DNA of 64,000 nt from Geminocystis herdmanii PCC 6308 (GTDB lineage Bacteria; Cyanobacteriota; Cyanobacteriia; Cyanobacteriales; Cyanobacteriaceae), in assembly GCF_000332235.1 (NCBI RefSeq), contig NZ_CM001775.1, positions 2,262,230 through 2,326,229 on the forward strand, in the 5' to 3' direction. This document shows, piece by piece, positions 17,924 to 27,863 of this stretch. The notes beneath the pieces are model-generated. The model was not told the origin of the DNA. It saw only the letters and a program-made list of their open reading frames with translations, and searched no databases. A program made the translations under genes and the position numbers. Every line of letters starts with the position of its first letter. Within the stretch, counting starts at the first letter, position 1.

Positions 17924-18160
17924 ATAGAGTTTCACTCTTTATTCTAAGTACTTATGCAAAATAGATTGTGAATTTTAAAATTAATTAAAATAACTTATAT
18001 CTTTGTTGCCTCTTGCCTTTTGCCTTTTGCCTTTCATAAAGTAAATATACAATTAATTTTGCCTACTCACTTATATTCTAGGAATTAAAAGTCTTGATAT
18101 TATTTACATGAAAGTAATTATCGAATGATAGTAAAGATTAAACCCTATTAATAATTTTTT

Positions 18161-18871
18161 ATGTCAGATTCTCACATTTCTCCCGAAGACGAAAAATTAA
18201 CCGATAATTCTATCAACGAATCGGAATTAGATATACCCCCTCAAGAACCAGTCGTTTTTCAAACTCACTTTGCTGGTATCATGGAAATGTATAGTGACCT
18301 TGATACTGTAGCAAAATATCTCAATGATCATCAAGGATGGTTTGTGCGTTGTGCCATGCCCATGAAAGCTGAACCTTTCGGAGAAAATGGTTATACTTTA
18401 ATTATTGGTAGTTATGGTGCATTTGGATACAATGTTGAGCCTCAAATGACGGTAGTATTAGAGCCTCCTCAAGCTAATTTTTATTCTATGTATTCTGTGC
18501 CTAATCCAGAATTTAACCATGAAGGTTACGAAGTGGATTATCTCTCAAAAATGTATATCGAATCGATACCCCTTTCTAGTGCTGCTGATGGTATCTTAAA
18601 AATATATCATCAACAAGGAAAACAACCTCCCGCAGAAATTACCAAGGTTAACTGGCAATTAGACTTACAAGTTAAAGTCAGATTTCCTCGTTTTATTTAT
18701 AAATTACCCCTTTCTCTTATTCAGGATACGGGCGATCGACTTTTAAGTCAAATCGTTAAACAAATTTCTCCACGTCTGAGTTATAAAGTGCAGAAAGATT
18801 TTCATTCTCATCTTGATTTACCTATCCCCCCGAAAACTGCCCGTAGTTGTAGCCCTAAAATTACTCAATAG
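18161..18871 (+). CDS. DUF1997 family protein
   Basis: A 236-residue protein. After a disordered acidic N-terminus (about 30 residues), the DUF1997 domain starts at FQTHFAGIMEMYSDLDTVA. It contains WFVRCAMPMKAEP, GYTLIIGSYGAFGYNVEP and FYSMYSVPNPEF, and ends in a lipid-binding-like helix with RFPRFIYKLPLSLIQ. DUF1997 proteins occur in cyanobacteria and plants; their role is unknown to me. Single gene, no obvious partner. Confidence 0.85.
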   Translation: MSDSHISPEDEKLTDNSINESELDIPPQEPVVFQTHFAGIMEMYSDLDTVAKYLNDHQGWFVRCAMPMKAEPFGENGYTLIIGSYGAFGYNVEPQMTVVLEPPQANFYSMYSVPNPEFNHEGYEVDYLSKMYIESIPLSSAADGILKIYHQQGKQPPAEITKVNWQLDLQVKVRFPRFIYKLPLSLIQDTGDRLLSQIVKQISPRLSYKVQKDFHSHLDLPIPPKTARSCSPKITQ

Positions 18872-18964
18872 GGTTTGCCTCATAGTCTTTATCGATTAGG
18901 AAGATAAGAAGACAAGAAGACAAGAAGACAGGGAGATATTTTCTTAATTCTTAATTCTTAATTC

Positions 18965-21900
18965 TTAATTGTTTCTTTGAGTTAAGGCTAAAGCAGCCTC
19001 TTTCCATCTACCCATTTTGCGTAACAAGTTAGCGGCTTTGAGTTTATTGCCAGACAGTTGCCATGCTTTTATCGCATCTTCCCACTTACTCTCACCTTGT
19101 TGTTCACAAGTATAAGCTACTTTATCCCATTGAGAGATTTTACGCCAACATTCCTCTGCTAATAACCAATTTAAACTTTGTTCGTAGCATAATCCAGCTT
19201 TCATAATCTTATCTTGATCTTCACTATCTAACCACGATCGAGCGGCATTATCCCATTGTTTCAACTGTTGATATGCGATCGCTACCATATCATATCTTTG
19301 CAAATTTTGCCAACAATCCGCATTTTTTTGCCACAATTTTATCTTTTGATAACAAATAGCCGCTTTTTCCCAGTCGGGAATTAACTCCCATACCTCTCCA
19401 GCCGTTTCCCATTTCTCCTGTTTTTCACACATCAAAGCCACCTTATCCCATGCTTCCACCTTGCGCCAACAGTCTTCAGCTTGAGGAAAAAATTGGATAG
19501 TTTGATAAACTTCCCCAGCTTTCTCCCATTCCTGCGCTAAAGTATAAGCCTCCCCCACCTTATGGAGTTGGTTTTGTTTTTCGCACATCAAGGCAACCAT
19601 TAACCAATTTTCCAAATCACGCCAAAGGTTTTCTGCTAAATGCCACAACTCCCCATTTTGATAACAAAGCGCAGCCTTTTCCTTTTCAGAAATTTGTAAC
19701 CAAGCGAAGGAGGCTTTTTCCCATTGTTGTTGATTTTGCCAAATAATAGCAGATTCCTCCCATTTCCCTTGTTTTTCACAAGCAACCCCTGCTTTTTGCC
19801 AATCCCCAATCACTAACCAACAAGACTCTGCTTTACGCCAATTTTCTACTACCTCATAACATCTTCCAGCGTTTGCCATGTCATCGATTGCTAACCAAGC
19901 CTCCGCCGATTTTTCCCACTGCTGTTGTTTTTCACACAGTAAAGCAACTTTTTCCCAGTTTTGCAGGTGACGATAACAAGTCTCTGCTTTTTCCCAGTCG
20001 TTATCTTTTTCATAACAAACCCCTGCTTTTTCTACTTCTTCTATTTTTAGCCATGCCTCACTTGCCTGTTGCCATTTTTCTTGAGTCTCAGAAAGTAAAG
20101 CGACTTTTTCCCAATTTTCCAGTTGACGATAACAGGTTTCTGCATTTTCCCAGTCGTTATCTTTTTCATAGCAACCCCCTGCTTTTTCTACTTCTTCTAT
20201 CTTTAACCACGCCTCACTTGCCTGTTGCCATTTTTCTTGAGTCTCAGAAAGTAAGGCGACTTTTTCCCAATTTTTCAGTTGACGATAACAGGTTTCTGCA
20301 TTTTCCCAGTTGTTATCTTTTTCATAGCAACCCCCTGCTTTTTCTACTTCTTCTATTTTTAGCCATGACTGCGCTGCTTTATCCCATGCCTCCTGTTTTT
20401 CCCATAACAAAGAAGCGGTTTCCCATTTACTTTGTTTTTCGTAAACTTCCCCTAATTTTGTCCAATTTTCACTTTTTTGATAACATTCCTCTGTTTTAGC
20501 CCAAAATTCTGCATTTTCATAGCAAAAACCTGCATTATCCCACTGTTTAATTTTTTCCCATCGTTTAGCTGACTTTTCCCATTGTTGTAAATTTTGCCAA
20601 ATAATCGCAGAATCTTCCCATTTGCCTTGTTTATCGCACATCAAAGCCGATTTTTGCCAGTTTTCCAGTTGTCGATAACAGTTTTCAGCTTCTCCCCATG
20701 CTTCTATCTTTTCATAACAAAAGGCAGATTTTTCTAAAGGCTTGACTTTTTGCCAAGTTTGCGCTGCGTCTAACCATTTTTCTTGTCTTTCACACATCAA
20801 CGCCACATTTACCCATTGTTGTAATTGTCGCCAAGAGTTTTCGGCTTTTTGCCAGTTTTGCGCTAATTCATAATCGAGGGAAGCCTTATTTAAGTCTCCC
20901 AAATCTCTCCAAATATCGGCGGAGTCGTGCCATTTAGATTGTTTTTGACAGAGGATAGCGACTTTTTCCCAGTTTTGCAGTTGACGATAACAAATTTCGG
21001 CTTTATCCCATGCCTCTACTTTTTCATAGCATAATCCAGCCTTAGCAAATTGTTTGAGTTTTTCCCATGCCTTTCCTGCTTCGGAAAATTTTTGTGATTT
21101 TTGCCAAATATTAGCGGAGGTTTCGTAATTGCCTTGTTGAAAACAACAGAAGGCTACCTTATCCCAATTTTCTAATTCTCGCCAAAGGTTTTCTGCTAGT
21201 TGCCATAATTCTCCTTGAGAGTAGCATTTAGCGGCGGATTCTTTTTCGTTAATTTTTAACCATGCGGAAGAGGCTTTTTCCCATGCTTGTTGTTTTTGAT
21301 AAGTAAGGGCAAGTTTTCTCCAATTTTCTAATTTTAACCAACATGATTCTGCTTTTGACCAAATTTCACTTTTTTCATAGCATAATCCTGCTTTTTCTAA
21401 GTCTTTTGCCATTTCCCAAGCATTACCTGCTTTTTGCCACTGTTTTAATTTTTGCCAAATTTGCGCTGCGGATTGCCATTTATGTTGAGATTCACAACAG
21501 GAGGCGATATTCGGTAAGTTATTTAGTTTACGCCAACAGGCTTCGGCTTCCTGCCAACGCATTCCCCTTTGATAACATTGCGCCGCTTGAGGTAATTGAG
21601 AGATTTTCAGGTAAGATTTAGCGGCTTTTTCCCATTGTTGTAATTTTTGCCAAATTTTTGCGGATTCTTGCCATTTTTCTTGTTGTTGACAACAGTAGGC
21701 GATTTTTTCCCATTGATTTAATTTTCGCCAACAGTTTTCTGCTTTTTCCCATTGAGATATTTTTTCATAACAGATTCCTGCTTTTTCCCAGTTGTCGAGT
21801 TTTTGCCATTGTTGTGCGGCTTTTTCCCATTGATTTTCTTCTTCTCTAATTAAGGCTATTTTTTCCCATGCTGATATTTTTTCCCACATCAAGGCACAAC

Positions 21901-24265
21901 GGGATAATTCTCCTTTTTGTCGATAATTTTTTTCGGCATTGAGATAACATTTTTCAGCTTCGTTAATATCTTCTAAGTTGATATATTCATCTCCTGCTTT
22001 TTCCCATTCTTGATTGAGTTTTAAACATTGTAAATAACTATCATTATCTTTAGCTTGTTGATAACAAATTCCCGCTAATTTATAAAATTTATTAGTTTGA
22101 AAATATTGCCCTTTTTCTTGCCATTGAATTGGGGTTAAATTTGCCCATTTTTTTAACCAAAGATTATCGTCTATTTCCTGCCAACAGTTAATAGCTTTTT
22201 CCCAATTTTCTAAAATATTCCATAAGTCTCCTGCTTTTCCCCAGTTGCCTTCTGTTTCTTCTATATAAGGATGAATCTCGTTAGCTTCTCGATATTTTTT
22301 GTTTTGCCGATAGCATTCGTAAGCCTGTTTCCATGCTCCATTACTATGATAGAATTTTTCTGTAGAAATAGAGTTTTTATTGTCGGATTGGGGGCTTAAA
22401 AAGTTTTCTAAATCTTCAAAACTACCTTTACTTAAACAATGACTTAAAAAGGGATACTTTTCTTCTATATTAAAATTATTTTCATAGCAGTAAATTTTTT
22501 CTTTAATACTACCTAAACAAAGATATAAATATTTTCTTAAAAGGCTATAAGCTATGTCTTGATATTTTATATTATAAAAATAGCTAAAAAAGTTATATAA
22601 AATAATTTCGTTAAATTTTAATCCTTCTATTTCTTGAAGGGTAAGAATACGACTGTTAATGATTTCGGGATTATTTTGAAAATGATTTAATAATTTTTCT
22701 TTTTCTTGGTTATTGATAACAACGATACTTTTATCTAAGGCAAAACTTTTACTAATACTTAAAAATTTCCATTCGGGAGTAGTAATCCATAAACAGTTAT
22801 TATTATGTTGCAAAATATGGCTAGGTTTAAAAGTATCTTGATTGGCAGATTTTTTCCACAATTCATTGTTTAAAACTTCCTTATGAAAATTATTCAAGTT
22901 TTCGTTACCGATGAGATTTATTGTGAGTTGGCTGTGATTAATTTTGCCGTTATTGTCAGGGTAAACTAAGCTATTAATTTTTCTTTCCCATGCTTCTAGG
23001 GGATAAATTATTTTGGCTCGATCGAAACTCAAACAACACTTATGATAGGAGTTAGTCTGACTATCTTTTTTCAAAAAACGAAATAGTAATTGTTGAGATA
23101 AATCGTTTAGCTTATCAATATTATCATAATAGATTCGATCGACGATACCGTTAAAGGAAGGAGGAAGATTGAGAGAAATAGAAGTTACTAAATCTGTGAC
23201 ATCCCAATAGTTATTATCTGTTAACCATTGTTGATATTTAAGAGTTAATTGATAGATTTTGTTAGGCTTAATATCAGGGGGTAAAAAACTATATTGCTGA
23301 ATTTGTTGACTATAATCTTCTAAAGAAATTAAACTACTTTCTCCTTGGGGATAATTACTATTTCCTTTTAATAAATAAGAGATTTCTTGCCATAAATACC
23401 ATGACTCAATATCTTCTATATTATAATTAGCTAAAAATTTCTCTTTAAACTTTTTATAGGTAATTTCTTTGCTTCTGATAAACCTATCTGGATTTAAGAG
23501 ATTATTTTCTCTACCAAAATTAAGACAAAAATTGACAAAATTATCGATAACTAAATTATTATTTGTGTCTGCTTTTAAAATTTCTTTGATTAAAGAAAAT
23601 ACTTGCTGTTGACTACTTTGATTATTGCTAAGATAAAGGGTGATTTCTTGAGGATATTGGAAACTATCTTGAATTGCTTTGATAACTGATACCGTTGTTT
23701 TTCCACTATTATTTAATCCTTCCAAAAGTAAAGGTAAAGACTTATTAATGCTGTTAATTTCTTCAACAGATAAGAGAATTTTTGACTTATTTTCTGAGTT
23801 ATTATTTAAGTTATCTAGGTAATAATAGTAAAAATCTTCGGGCTTATTTTCTAAATCTTTTCTCCCGATTTTTAAGTTTTCTCTACTTTTAAATAAAGTA
23901 ATTATATCAGAAGAAAATAACTCGTTTTCTTTATTTAAATTTATATCTAAATCAATAATTTTGATGGATAAGCCTTCTTTGAATACAATAACTCTTTTTA
24001 ATTTAGTTTTATCAAAAATATTTAAAATTTTAACAATATTTTGTCCTTCTAATTGATAGTAAGTAGCTAATATTTCTAGTTTATAACCAAAATTAATACG
24101 ATAAATAATTTGTTCTGATATATTTTTAGCAATTTCTGATACTAAGATATTATTATTAATAATATTCTCTAAATTGAGTAAAATTTTTTCTCGATTATCT
24201 TCATTTAATAAACAAATCTTTTTTTGTAAGTTATTACTAATACTAAGTAGGTATTGATTATTCAT
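18965..24265 (-). CDS. Giant protein: degenerate UvrD/TRANK1-like helicase domain plus ~85 helical 13-residue repeats
   Basis: A 1766-residue protein. Residues ~1-640 look like a decayed superfamily-1 helicase. Walker A GLNNSGKTT is near residue 185. The motif II position reads YYDNIDKLND where DEVQD is expected. Motif V reads LTLQEIEGLKFNEIILYNFF, close to TRANK1-like proteins. From ~640 to the end the chain is tandem 13-residue units with W, A, C/Y or W at fixed places (WEKAENCWRKLNQ type), four units forming a 52-residue super-repeat. Such helical arrays are protein-binding scaffolds. No signal peptide or membrane segment is seen. Likely a scaffold or sensor whose ATPase is weak or lost; real function unknown. 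Confidence 0.8.
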   Translation of the reverse strand: MNNQYLLSISNNLQKKICLLNEDNREKILLNLENIINNNILVSEIAKNISEQIIYRINFGYKLEILATYYQLEGQNIVKILNIFDKTKLKRVIVFKEGLSIKIIDLDINLNKENELFSSDIITLFKSRENLKIGRKDLENKPEDFYYYYLDNLNNNSENKSKILLSVEEINSINKSLPLLLEGLNNSGKTTVSVIKAIQDSFQYPQEITLYLSNNQSSQQQVFSLIKEILKADTNNNLVIDNFVNFCLNFGRENNLLNPDRFIRSKEITYKKFKEKFLANYNIEDIESWYLWQEISYLLKGNSNYPQGESSLISLEDYSQQIQQYSFLPPDIKPNKIYQLTLKYQQWLTDNNYWDVTDLVTSISLNLPPSFNGIVDRIYYDNIDKLNDLSQQLLFRFLKKDSQTNSYHKCCLSFDRAKIIYPLEAWERKINSLVYPDNNGKINHSQLTINLIGNENLNNFHKEVLNNELWKKSANQDTFKPSHILQHNNNCLWITTPEWKFLSISKSFALDKSIVVINNQEKEKLLNHFQNNPEIINSRILTLQEIEGLKFNEIILYNFFSYFYNIKYQDIAYSLLRKYLYLCLGSIKEKIYCYENNFNIEEKYPFLSHCLSKGSFEDLENFLSPQSDNKNSISTEKFYHSNGAWKQAYECYRQNKKYREANEIHPYIEETEGNWGKAGDLWNILENWEKAINCWQEIDDNLWLKKWANLTPIQWQEKGQYFQTNKFYKLAGICYQQAKDNDSYLQCLKLNQEWEKAGDEYINLEDINEAEKCYLNAEKNYRQKGELSRCALMWEKISAWEKIALIREEENQWEKAAQQWQKLDNWEKAGICYEKISQWEKAENCWRKLNQWEKIAYCCQQQEKWQESAKIWQKLQQWEKAAKSYLKISQLPQAAQCYQRGMRWQEAEACWRKLNNLPNIASCCESQHKWQSAAQIWQKLKQWQKAGNAWEMAKDLEKAGLCYEKSEIWSKAESCWLKLENWRKLALTYQKQQAWEKASSAWLKINEKESAAKCYSQGELWQLAENLWRELENWDKVAFCCFQQGNYETSANIWQKSQKFSEAGKAWEKLKQFAKAGLCYEKVEAWDKAEICYRQLQNWEKVAILCQKQSKWHDSADIWRDLGDLNKASLDYELAQNWQKAENSWRQLQQWVNVALMCERQEKWLDAAQTWQKVKPLEKSAFCYEKIEAWGEAENCYRQLENWQKSALMCDKQGKWEDSAIIWQNLQQWEKSAKRWEKIKQWDNAGFCYENAEFWAKTEECYQKSENWTKLGEVYEKQSKWETASLLWEKQEAWDKAAQSWLKIEEVEKAGGCYEKDNNWENAETCYRQLKNWEKVALLSETQEKWQQASEAWLKIEEVEKAGGCYEKDNDWENAETCYRQLENWEKVALLSETQEKWQQASEAWLKIEEVEKAGVCYEKDNDWEKAETCYRHLQNWEKVALLCEKQQQWEKSAEAWLAIDDMANAGRCYEVVENWRKAESCWLVIGDWQKAGVACEKQGKWEESAIIWQNQQQWEKASFAWLQISEKEKAALCYQNGELWHLAENLWRDLENWLMVALMCEKQNQLHKVGEAYTLAQEWEKAGEVYQTIQFFPQAEDCWRKVEAWDKVALMCEKQEKWETAGEVWELIPDWEKAAICYQKIKLWQKNADCWQNLQRYDMVAIAYQQLKQWDNAARSWLDSEDQDKIMKAGLCYEQSLNWLLAEECWRKISQWDKVAYTCEQQGESKWEDAIKAWQLSGNKLKAANLLRKMGRWKEAALALTQRNN
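20023..20360 (-). repeat. 156-bp tandem duplication inside the giant repeat gene
   Basis: The block starting CTGCTTTTTCTACTTCTTC recurs at 20023, 20179 and 20335, exactly 156 bp (52 codons) apart. The first two units are nearly identical and neighbouring units are more diverged. This marks recent unit gain by slippage or unequal recombination and keeps the frame. Confidence 0.85.
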
Positions 24266-24384
24266 AAATTTAGGAGTTAACAGATATATAAAAATTCTTT
24301 CAGAAGTTATGATATTATAATTGATAAAATTTTAGAATTGTTATACCACTGTCAAATATTAAAGGCACAACAATAAAACTATAT

Positions 24385-24957
24385 TTAATTTATTTTTACC
24401 CGTTTATACAAATCTGCTAAACTAATTTCTATCTCAACGGATTCTAAGGTTAACACATCCTGTTGACTCATTAATTCTGTTAATAACCATTGATGTTTAC
24501 CTACTTTGCGATATAATTCAACCCGATAATCTTCTTGATCAATCAAAATATACTCTTTTAATTCAGGTATAGTGCGATAAAAAGCAAATTTTTGATTCTT
24601 GTCAAATCCTTCTGTTGAAGCAGATAAGATTTCAGCAATTAAGCAAGGATTCGTTACTGCCGTTTGTTTTTCATTAGTAAAGTAAGGCTCACCTTTAATT
24701 ACCATAACCTCAGGATAAAAATAATTATCACCATGAGGAGGTAATAACTTCATATCACTCATAAAAACACTATACCCTAAATCTTCTAAGGCTAACAACA
24801 ATCGAGCATGAAGTTTTCCTGTTAGAATATTATGATTAGCAGAAGCACCTGCCATTTTAATTATTTCTCCTTCTATATATTCGCTTTTTTCTTCGCTGAT
24901 TTCTTCTTGTGCAAGATATTCTTCAACGGTGATGGGTAATACGATCGAACTTACCAT
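24385..24957 (-). CDS. Uma2 family putative endonuclease (DUF820)
   Basis: A 190-residue protein, MVSSIVLPITVEEYLAQEEI onward; this start is preferred to the 24969 codon because it matches the family opening. It contains YIEGEIIKMAGASANHN, DNYFYPEVMVIKGE and LIAEILSASTEGFDKNQKF, the PD-(D/E)XK-like core of Uma2/DUF820. These genes are highly amplified in cyanobacteria and their substrate is unknown. A second member is at 54188-54814. Confidence 0.85.
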   Translation of the reverse strand: MVSSIVLPITVEEYLAQEEISEEKSEYIEGEIIKMAGASANHNILTGKLHARLLLALEDLGYSVFMSDMKLLPPHGDNYFYPEVMVIKGEPYFTNEKQTAVTNPCLIAEILSASTEGFDKNQKFAFYRTIPELKEYILIDQEDYRVELYRKVGKHQWLLTELMSQQDVLTLESVEIEISLADLYKRVKIN

Positions 24958-25094
24958 TTTCAACCTCAACTTTCACTACTGGTATATTAATCCATTATCT
25001 ACATTTTTTTGTGTTTGAGTCAAAATTACTGACAGGCTTGATTTGTGGAGATTGGTGGGCATTGCCCACTCTACGTTTAGTCGCAGTAAGTAAA

Positions 25095-26579
25095 TTATAA
25101 AGATTCTAGTACTTTTCGGGCTTCTTCTCGATCGTCAAAGTGGATTTTTTCTGTGCCTAAAATCTGATAATCTTCATGCCCTTTTCCAGCTATTAACACC
25201 CCATCCCCTTCTTTTGCCATTTCGATGGCAATTTTGATGGCTTTTGCTCGATCAACCTGTACAATAGGTTTAATATCTTGGGGAATCCCTGCCAAAACGT
25301 CTGCTAAAATTTGCTCAGGATTTTCCGTGCGAGGGTTATCGGAAGTCACTACCGCAATATCTGCTAACTCGGCGGCTATTTTACCCATTATCGGGCGCTT
25401 GGTACGATCTCGATCGCCCCCACAACCAAACACACAAATCATTTTACCAGAAATGAACGGCCGTGAGGCTTTGAGGAGATTTTCTAAACTGTCAGGGGTG
25501 TGGGCATAATCCACAATTACGTTGACTTTTTGTTCAACATTTACGGTAACTCTTTCCATGCGCCCCGGTACACCGACAAAATGAGGTAAACTGGTGGTAA
25601 TTACTTCTAAACTTACCCCTAATTTTAATACTGCGCCCACACTAGCTAAGAAATTGGCTAGATTAAATTGTCCCACTAAAGGGGATGTAAATTCGATCGA
25701 ACCTTGGGGAGTATGCAATAAACCTTTTACTCCAGTAGCTTGATAGGTTAAATCACTCATATATAAATCCGCTTCAGAATTGGTAACGCTATAAGTCCAA
25801 ACTTTATCAGAGGGTAGAGACTTGATCAATCTTTGACCATAAGCATCATCATAGTTAATGATAGCAGTACCCTGCAAATAGTCAGCACTAAATAATAATG
25901 CCTTCGCCGAAAAATAATCCTCCATATCTTTGTGATAATCGAGATGATCTTGGGTTAAATTAGTGAATACCGCTACATCAAACTGACAACCCTTGACTCG
26001 TTTTTGCGATAAAGCATGGGAGCTTACTTCCATAATCGCATATTCATTTCCTGCCGTCACCGCCTCAGCTAGTTGATGTTGTAAATCCACAGAAAAAGGA
26101 GTTGTATGGGTTGCGGTTTTTTGATAACCTTGCCAACGGGCGTATAAAGTGCCGAATAATGCCGTGGGTTTTTGGGCTTGATGTAAGAAAAATTCGATTA
26201 AATGGGTAGTGGTGGTTTTGCCATTTGTGCCTGTAACGCCCACCATCTTTAAAGACTGGGAGGGATAACCATAATATTTACAAGCAATGTCGGCACAAAC
26301 ACTAACCACATCATCACTGACAATGACGCAATCCTGTGGCGTTGGGGGGATTTTTAGAGATGCTTCTTTACTGATTATAGATACGATCGAGCCTTCTTTT
26401 AAAGCACTTTGCCAAAACTCACCACCATCAACCCTTGTGCCGGGCATCCCGATAAAGACATCTCCGGGGATACAAGCATGGGAATTAGTGGTAATGCCTT
26501 TTACTTCTTGACTTAGGTTAGGATGATCAGGGATAACATTAAGATTAGGGATATTCGACAATAATTGACTTAACTGCAT
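25095..26579 (-). CDS. murE: UDP-MurNAc-tripeptide synthetase (mDAP-adding)
   Basis: A 494-residue Mur ligase adding the third residue of the peptidoglycan stem peptide. It has the ATP loop VTGTNGKTTTTHLIEF, the carbamylated-lysine region and VDYAHTPDSLENLL. The DNPR motif (SDNPRTENPEQIL), diagnostic for meso-diaminopimelate selection, is present, and a C-terminal GKGHEDYQ. The frame extends to 26630, but the ATG at 26579 (MQLSQLLSNIPNL), with GGAG upstream, is the family start. No other mur gene is adjacent; murD is 20 kb away. Confidence 0.96.
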   Translation of the reverse strand: MQLSQLLSNIPNLNVIPDHPNLSQEVKGITTNSHACIPGDVFIGMPGTRVDGGEFWQSALKEGSIVSIISKEASLKIPPTPQDCVIVSDDVVSVCADIACKYYGYPSQSLKMVGVTGTNGKTTTTHLIEFFLHQAQKPTALFGTLYARWQGYQKTATHTTPFSVDLQHQLAEAVTAGNEYAIMEVSSHALSQKRVKGCQFDVAVFTNLTQDHLDYHKDMEDYFSAKALLFSADYLQGTAIINYDDAYGQRLIKSLPSDKVWTYSVTNSEADLYMSDLTYQATGVKGLLHTPQGSIEFTSPLVGQFNLANFLASVGAVLKLGVSLEVITTSLPHFVGVPGRMERVTVNVEQKVNVIVDYAHTPDSLENLLKASRPFISGKMICVFGCGGDRDRTKRPIMGKIAAELADIAVVTSDNPRTENPEQILADVLAGIPQDIKPIVQVDRAKAIKIAIEMAKEGDGVLIAGKGHEDYQILGTEKIHFDDREEARKVLESL

Positions 26580-26734
26580 AATCACAACTCCGATGGCGAA
26601 TTTATTGAATATAGTAACAGCAATTTTCAAAAAAATTTAATTGTATTTTTGTCAACATTGATTGTTAAGGATCACCAATAGTTGATCTAAAATAAAAATA
26701 AGAGTAATATTTTTTCGTCAAGACAATTTTAATC

Positions 26735-26953
26735 ATGACTAAGTTAGATATAAAGCAAATTTCTCCTAATTTATCTGGATTAATCGATTTAGCTATCAAA
26801 GGAGAAACAGTTATCATTACACAAAATGATCAACCAGTAGCACAAATTTCTGCGATTAAACGCCCTTTAAAACGAGGTAGTGCAAAAGGTAAGGTGTGGA
26901 TGTCACCTGATTTTGATGAACCTCTTGAGGATTTTAAGGATTATACCATATGA
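26735..26953 (+). CDS. Phd/YefM-type antitoxin
   Basis: A 72-residue protein. SPNLSGLIDLAIKGETVIITQ followed by NDQPVAQISAI is the Phd/YefM DNA-binding fold typical of antitoxins paired with PIN toxins; the C-terminus (MSPDFDEPLEDFKDY) is the toxin-wrapping tail. It overlaps the PIN gene by 4 bases (ATGA). Expected to neutralise the toxin and autorepress. Confidence 0.85.
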   Translation: MTKLDIKQISPNLSGLIDLAIKGETVIITQNDQPVAQISAIKRPLKRGSAKGKVWMSPDFDEPLEDFKDYTI

Positions 26954-27336
26954 ATTTATTAATAGATACTCATATTTTTATTTGGTTTATTAATGATAAT
27001 CCTCTATTAAGTAATGATTTAAAAGATGTCATTGAAGATTCAAATAATCAAATTTATTTAAGTCTTGCTAGTCTTTGGGAAATGTCGATTAAATATAATT
27101 TAAAAAAACTCAAACTTAGTACTTCCTATGAGGAATTTATCGAAACAGAAGTCAATCAAAGTTGCCTTAATTTGCTAAATATTGAGATTAAGCATTTTAA
27201 AATTAATGCTAATTTACCTTTATACCATAGAGATCCATTCGATCGACTCATTATCTCTCAATCTATAGCAGAAAATATGCCCCTTATTTCTGTAGATTCT
27301 GCGTTTTCTTTGTATTCTATCACTCTTATCAATTAA
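26950..27336 (+). CDS. PIN-domain (VapC-type) ribonuclease toxin
   Basis: A 128-residue PIN protein. The acidic metal-binding positions are LLIDTHIFIWF (Asp 6), SLASLWEMSIK (Glu), HRDPFDRLI (two Asp) and ISVDSAF (Asp). The HRDPFDR signature defines the subgroup usually paired with Phd-like antitoxins. It overlaps the antitoxin. Probably an intact toxin that cleaves RNA. Confidence 0.9.
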   Translation: MNLLIDTHIFIWFINDNPLLSNDLKDVIEDSNNQIYLSLASLWEMSIKYNLKKLKLSTSYEEFIETEVNQSCLNLLNIEIKHFKINANLPLYHRDPFDRLIISQSIAENMPLISVDSAFSLYSITLIN

Positions 27337-27402
27337 ACACCTTAGTTCGATCGATATTTTGATTATGTAATGTCAAAAAAATTAAATATTAACAAAATAT
27401 GC

Positions 27403-27660
27403 TTAGGATAAATATTTGTGTAAAATTTTTGTCAATTGAGAGACAGAAACACGAGGAGAAATGCGAGGAATAAATGTTTCTCCTGTTTCGGTGGCTAAAA
27501 ACAGCACAGGAATTTCATATTGATACATTTCCCACCATTGATGATTAGTAGTAATATCTCTAATTTCTAACTCTAAGGAAATCTCTGTAATTTCTCTTAA
27601 TTTTTCCTCCAATCCTTCGCACAAATGACATCCAACTTTACTATATAAAATTAATTTCAT
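27403..27660 (-). CDS. Glutaredoxin-like protein (DUF836 type)
   Basis: An 85-residue thioredoxin-fold protein beginning MKLILYSKVGCHLCEGLEEKL, with the CHLC redox pair at residues 11-14 and the cis-proline strand YEIPVLFLA. The C-terminus, ISPRVSVSQLTKIL, is as in small glutaredoxin-like DUF836 proteins. Probably a cytoplasmic thiol oxidoreductase. Single gene. Confidence 0.85.
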   Translation of the reverse strand: MKLILYSKVGCHLCEGLEEKLREITEISLELEIRDITTNHQWWEMYQYEIPVLFLATETGETFIPRISPRVSVSQLTKILHKYLS

Positions 27661-27728
27661 TATCTGTTAATACCTATAATTTTTTAGCTTAATGTCTCCT
27701 AATTATGATAAAAATTTTAACAAATATT

Positions 27729-27806
27729 TAGACTTGTCCAAAAATTGGTAAAAGAAGGGTTAAAACCCTTACTACAAACTTACTCAAATTTTTTTGTGGA
27801 AGATGA
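27729..27806. repeat. MITE-like repeat, family A (decayed copy)
   Basis: Starts TAGACTTGTCC and carries the central AAGGGTTAAAACCCTTACTACAAAC, but the right end (GTGGAAGATGATT) has lost the GTCTA terminus. It occupies most of the gap between the glutaredoxin and ABC genes. Confidence 0.6.
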
Positions 27807-27863
27807 TTGGTTAGGGGTAATAAATCGAACTTTATCGAATAAGTTGGAAGCAGTTGTTAAGAT

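Noticed and set aside
19873-20499. 208-codon plus-strand frame inside the giant gene
   Set aside because: Hydrophobic-looking product arises from the complementary strand of the W/K/E-rich repeat codons; periodicity follows the repeat, not a separate gene.
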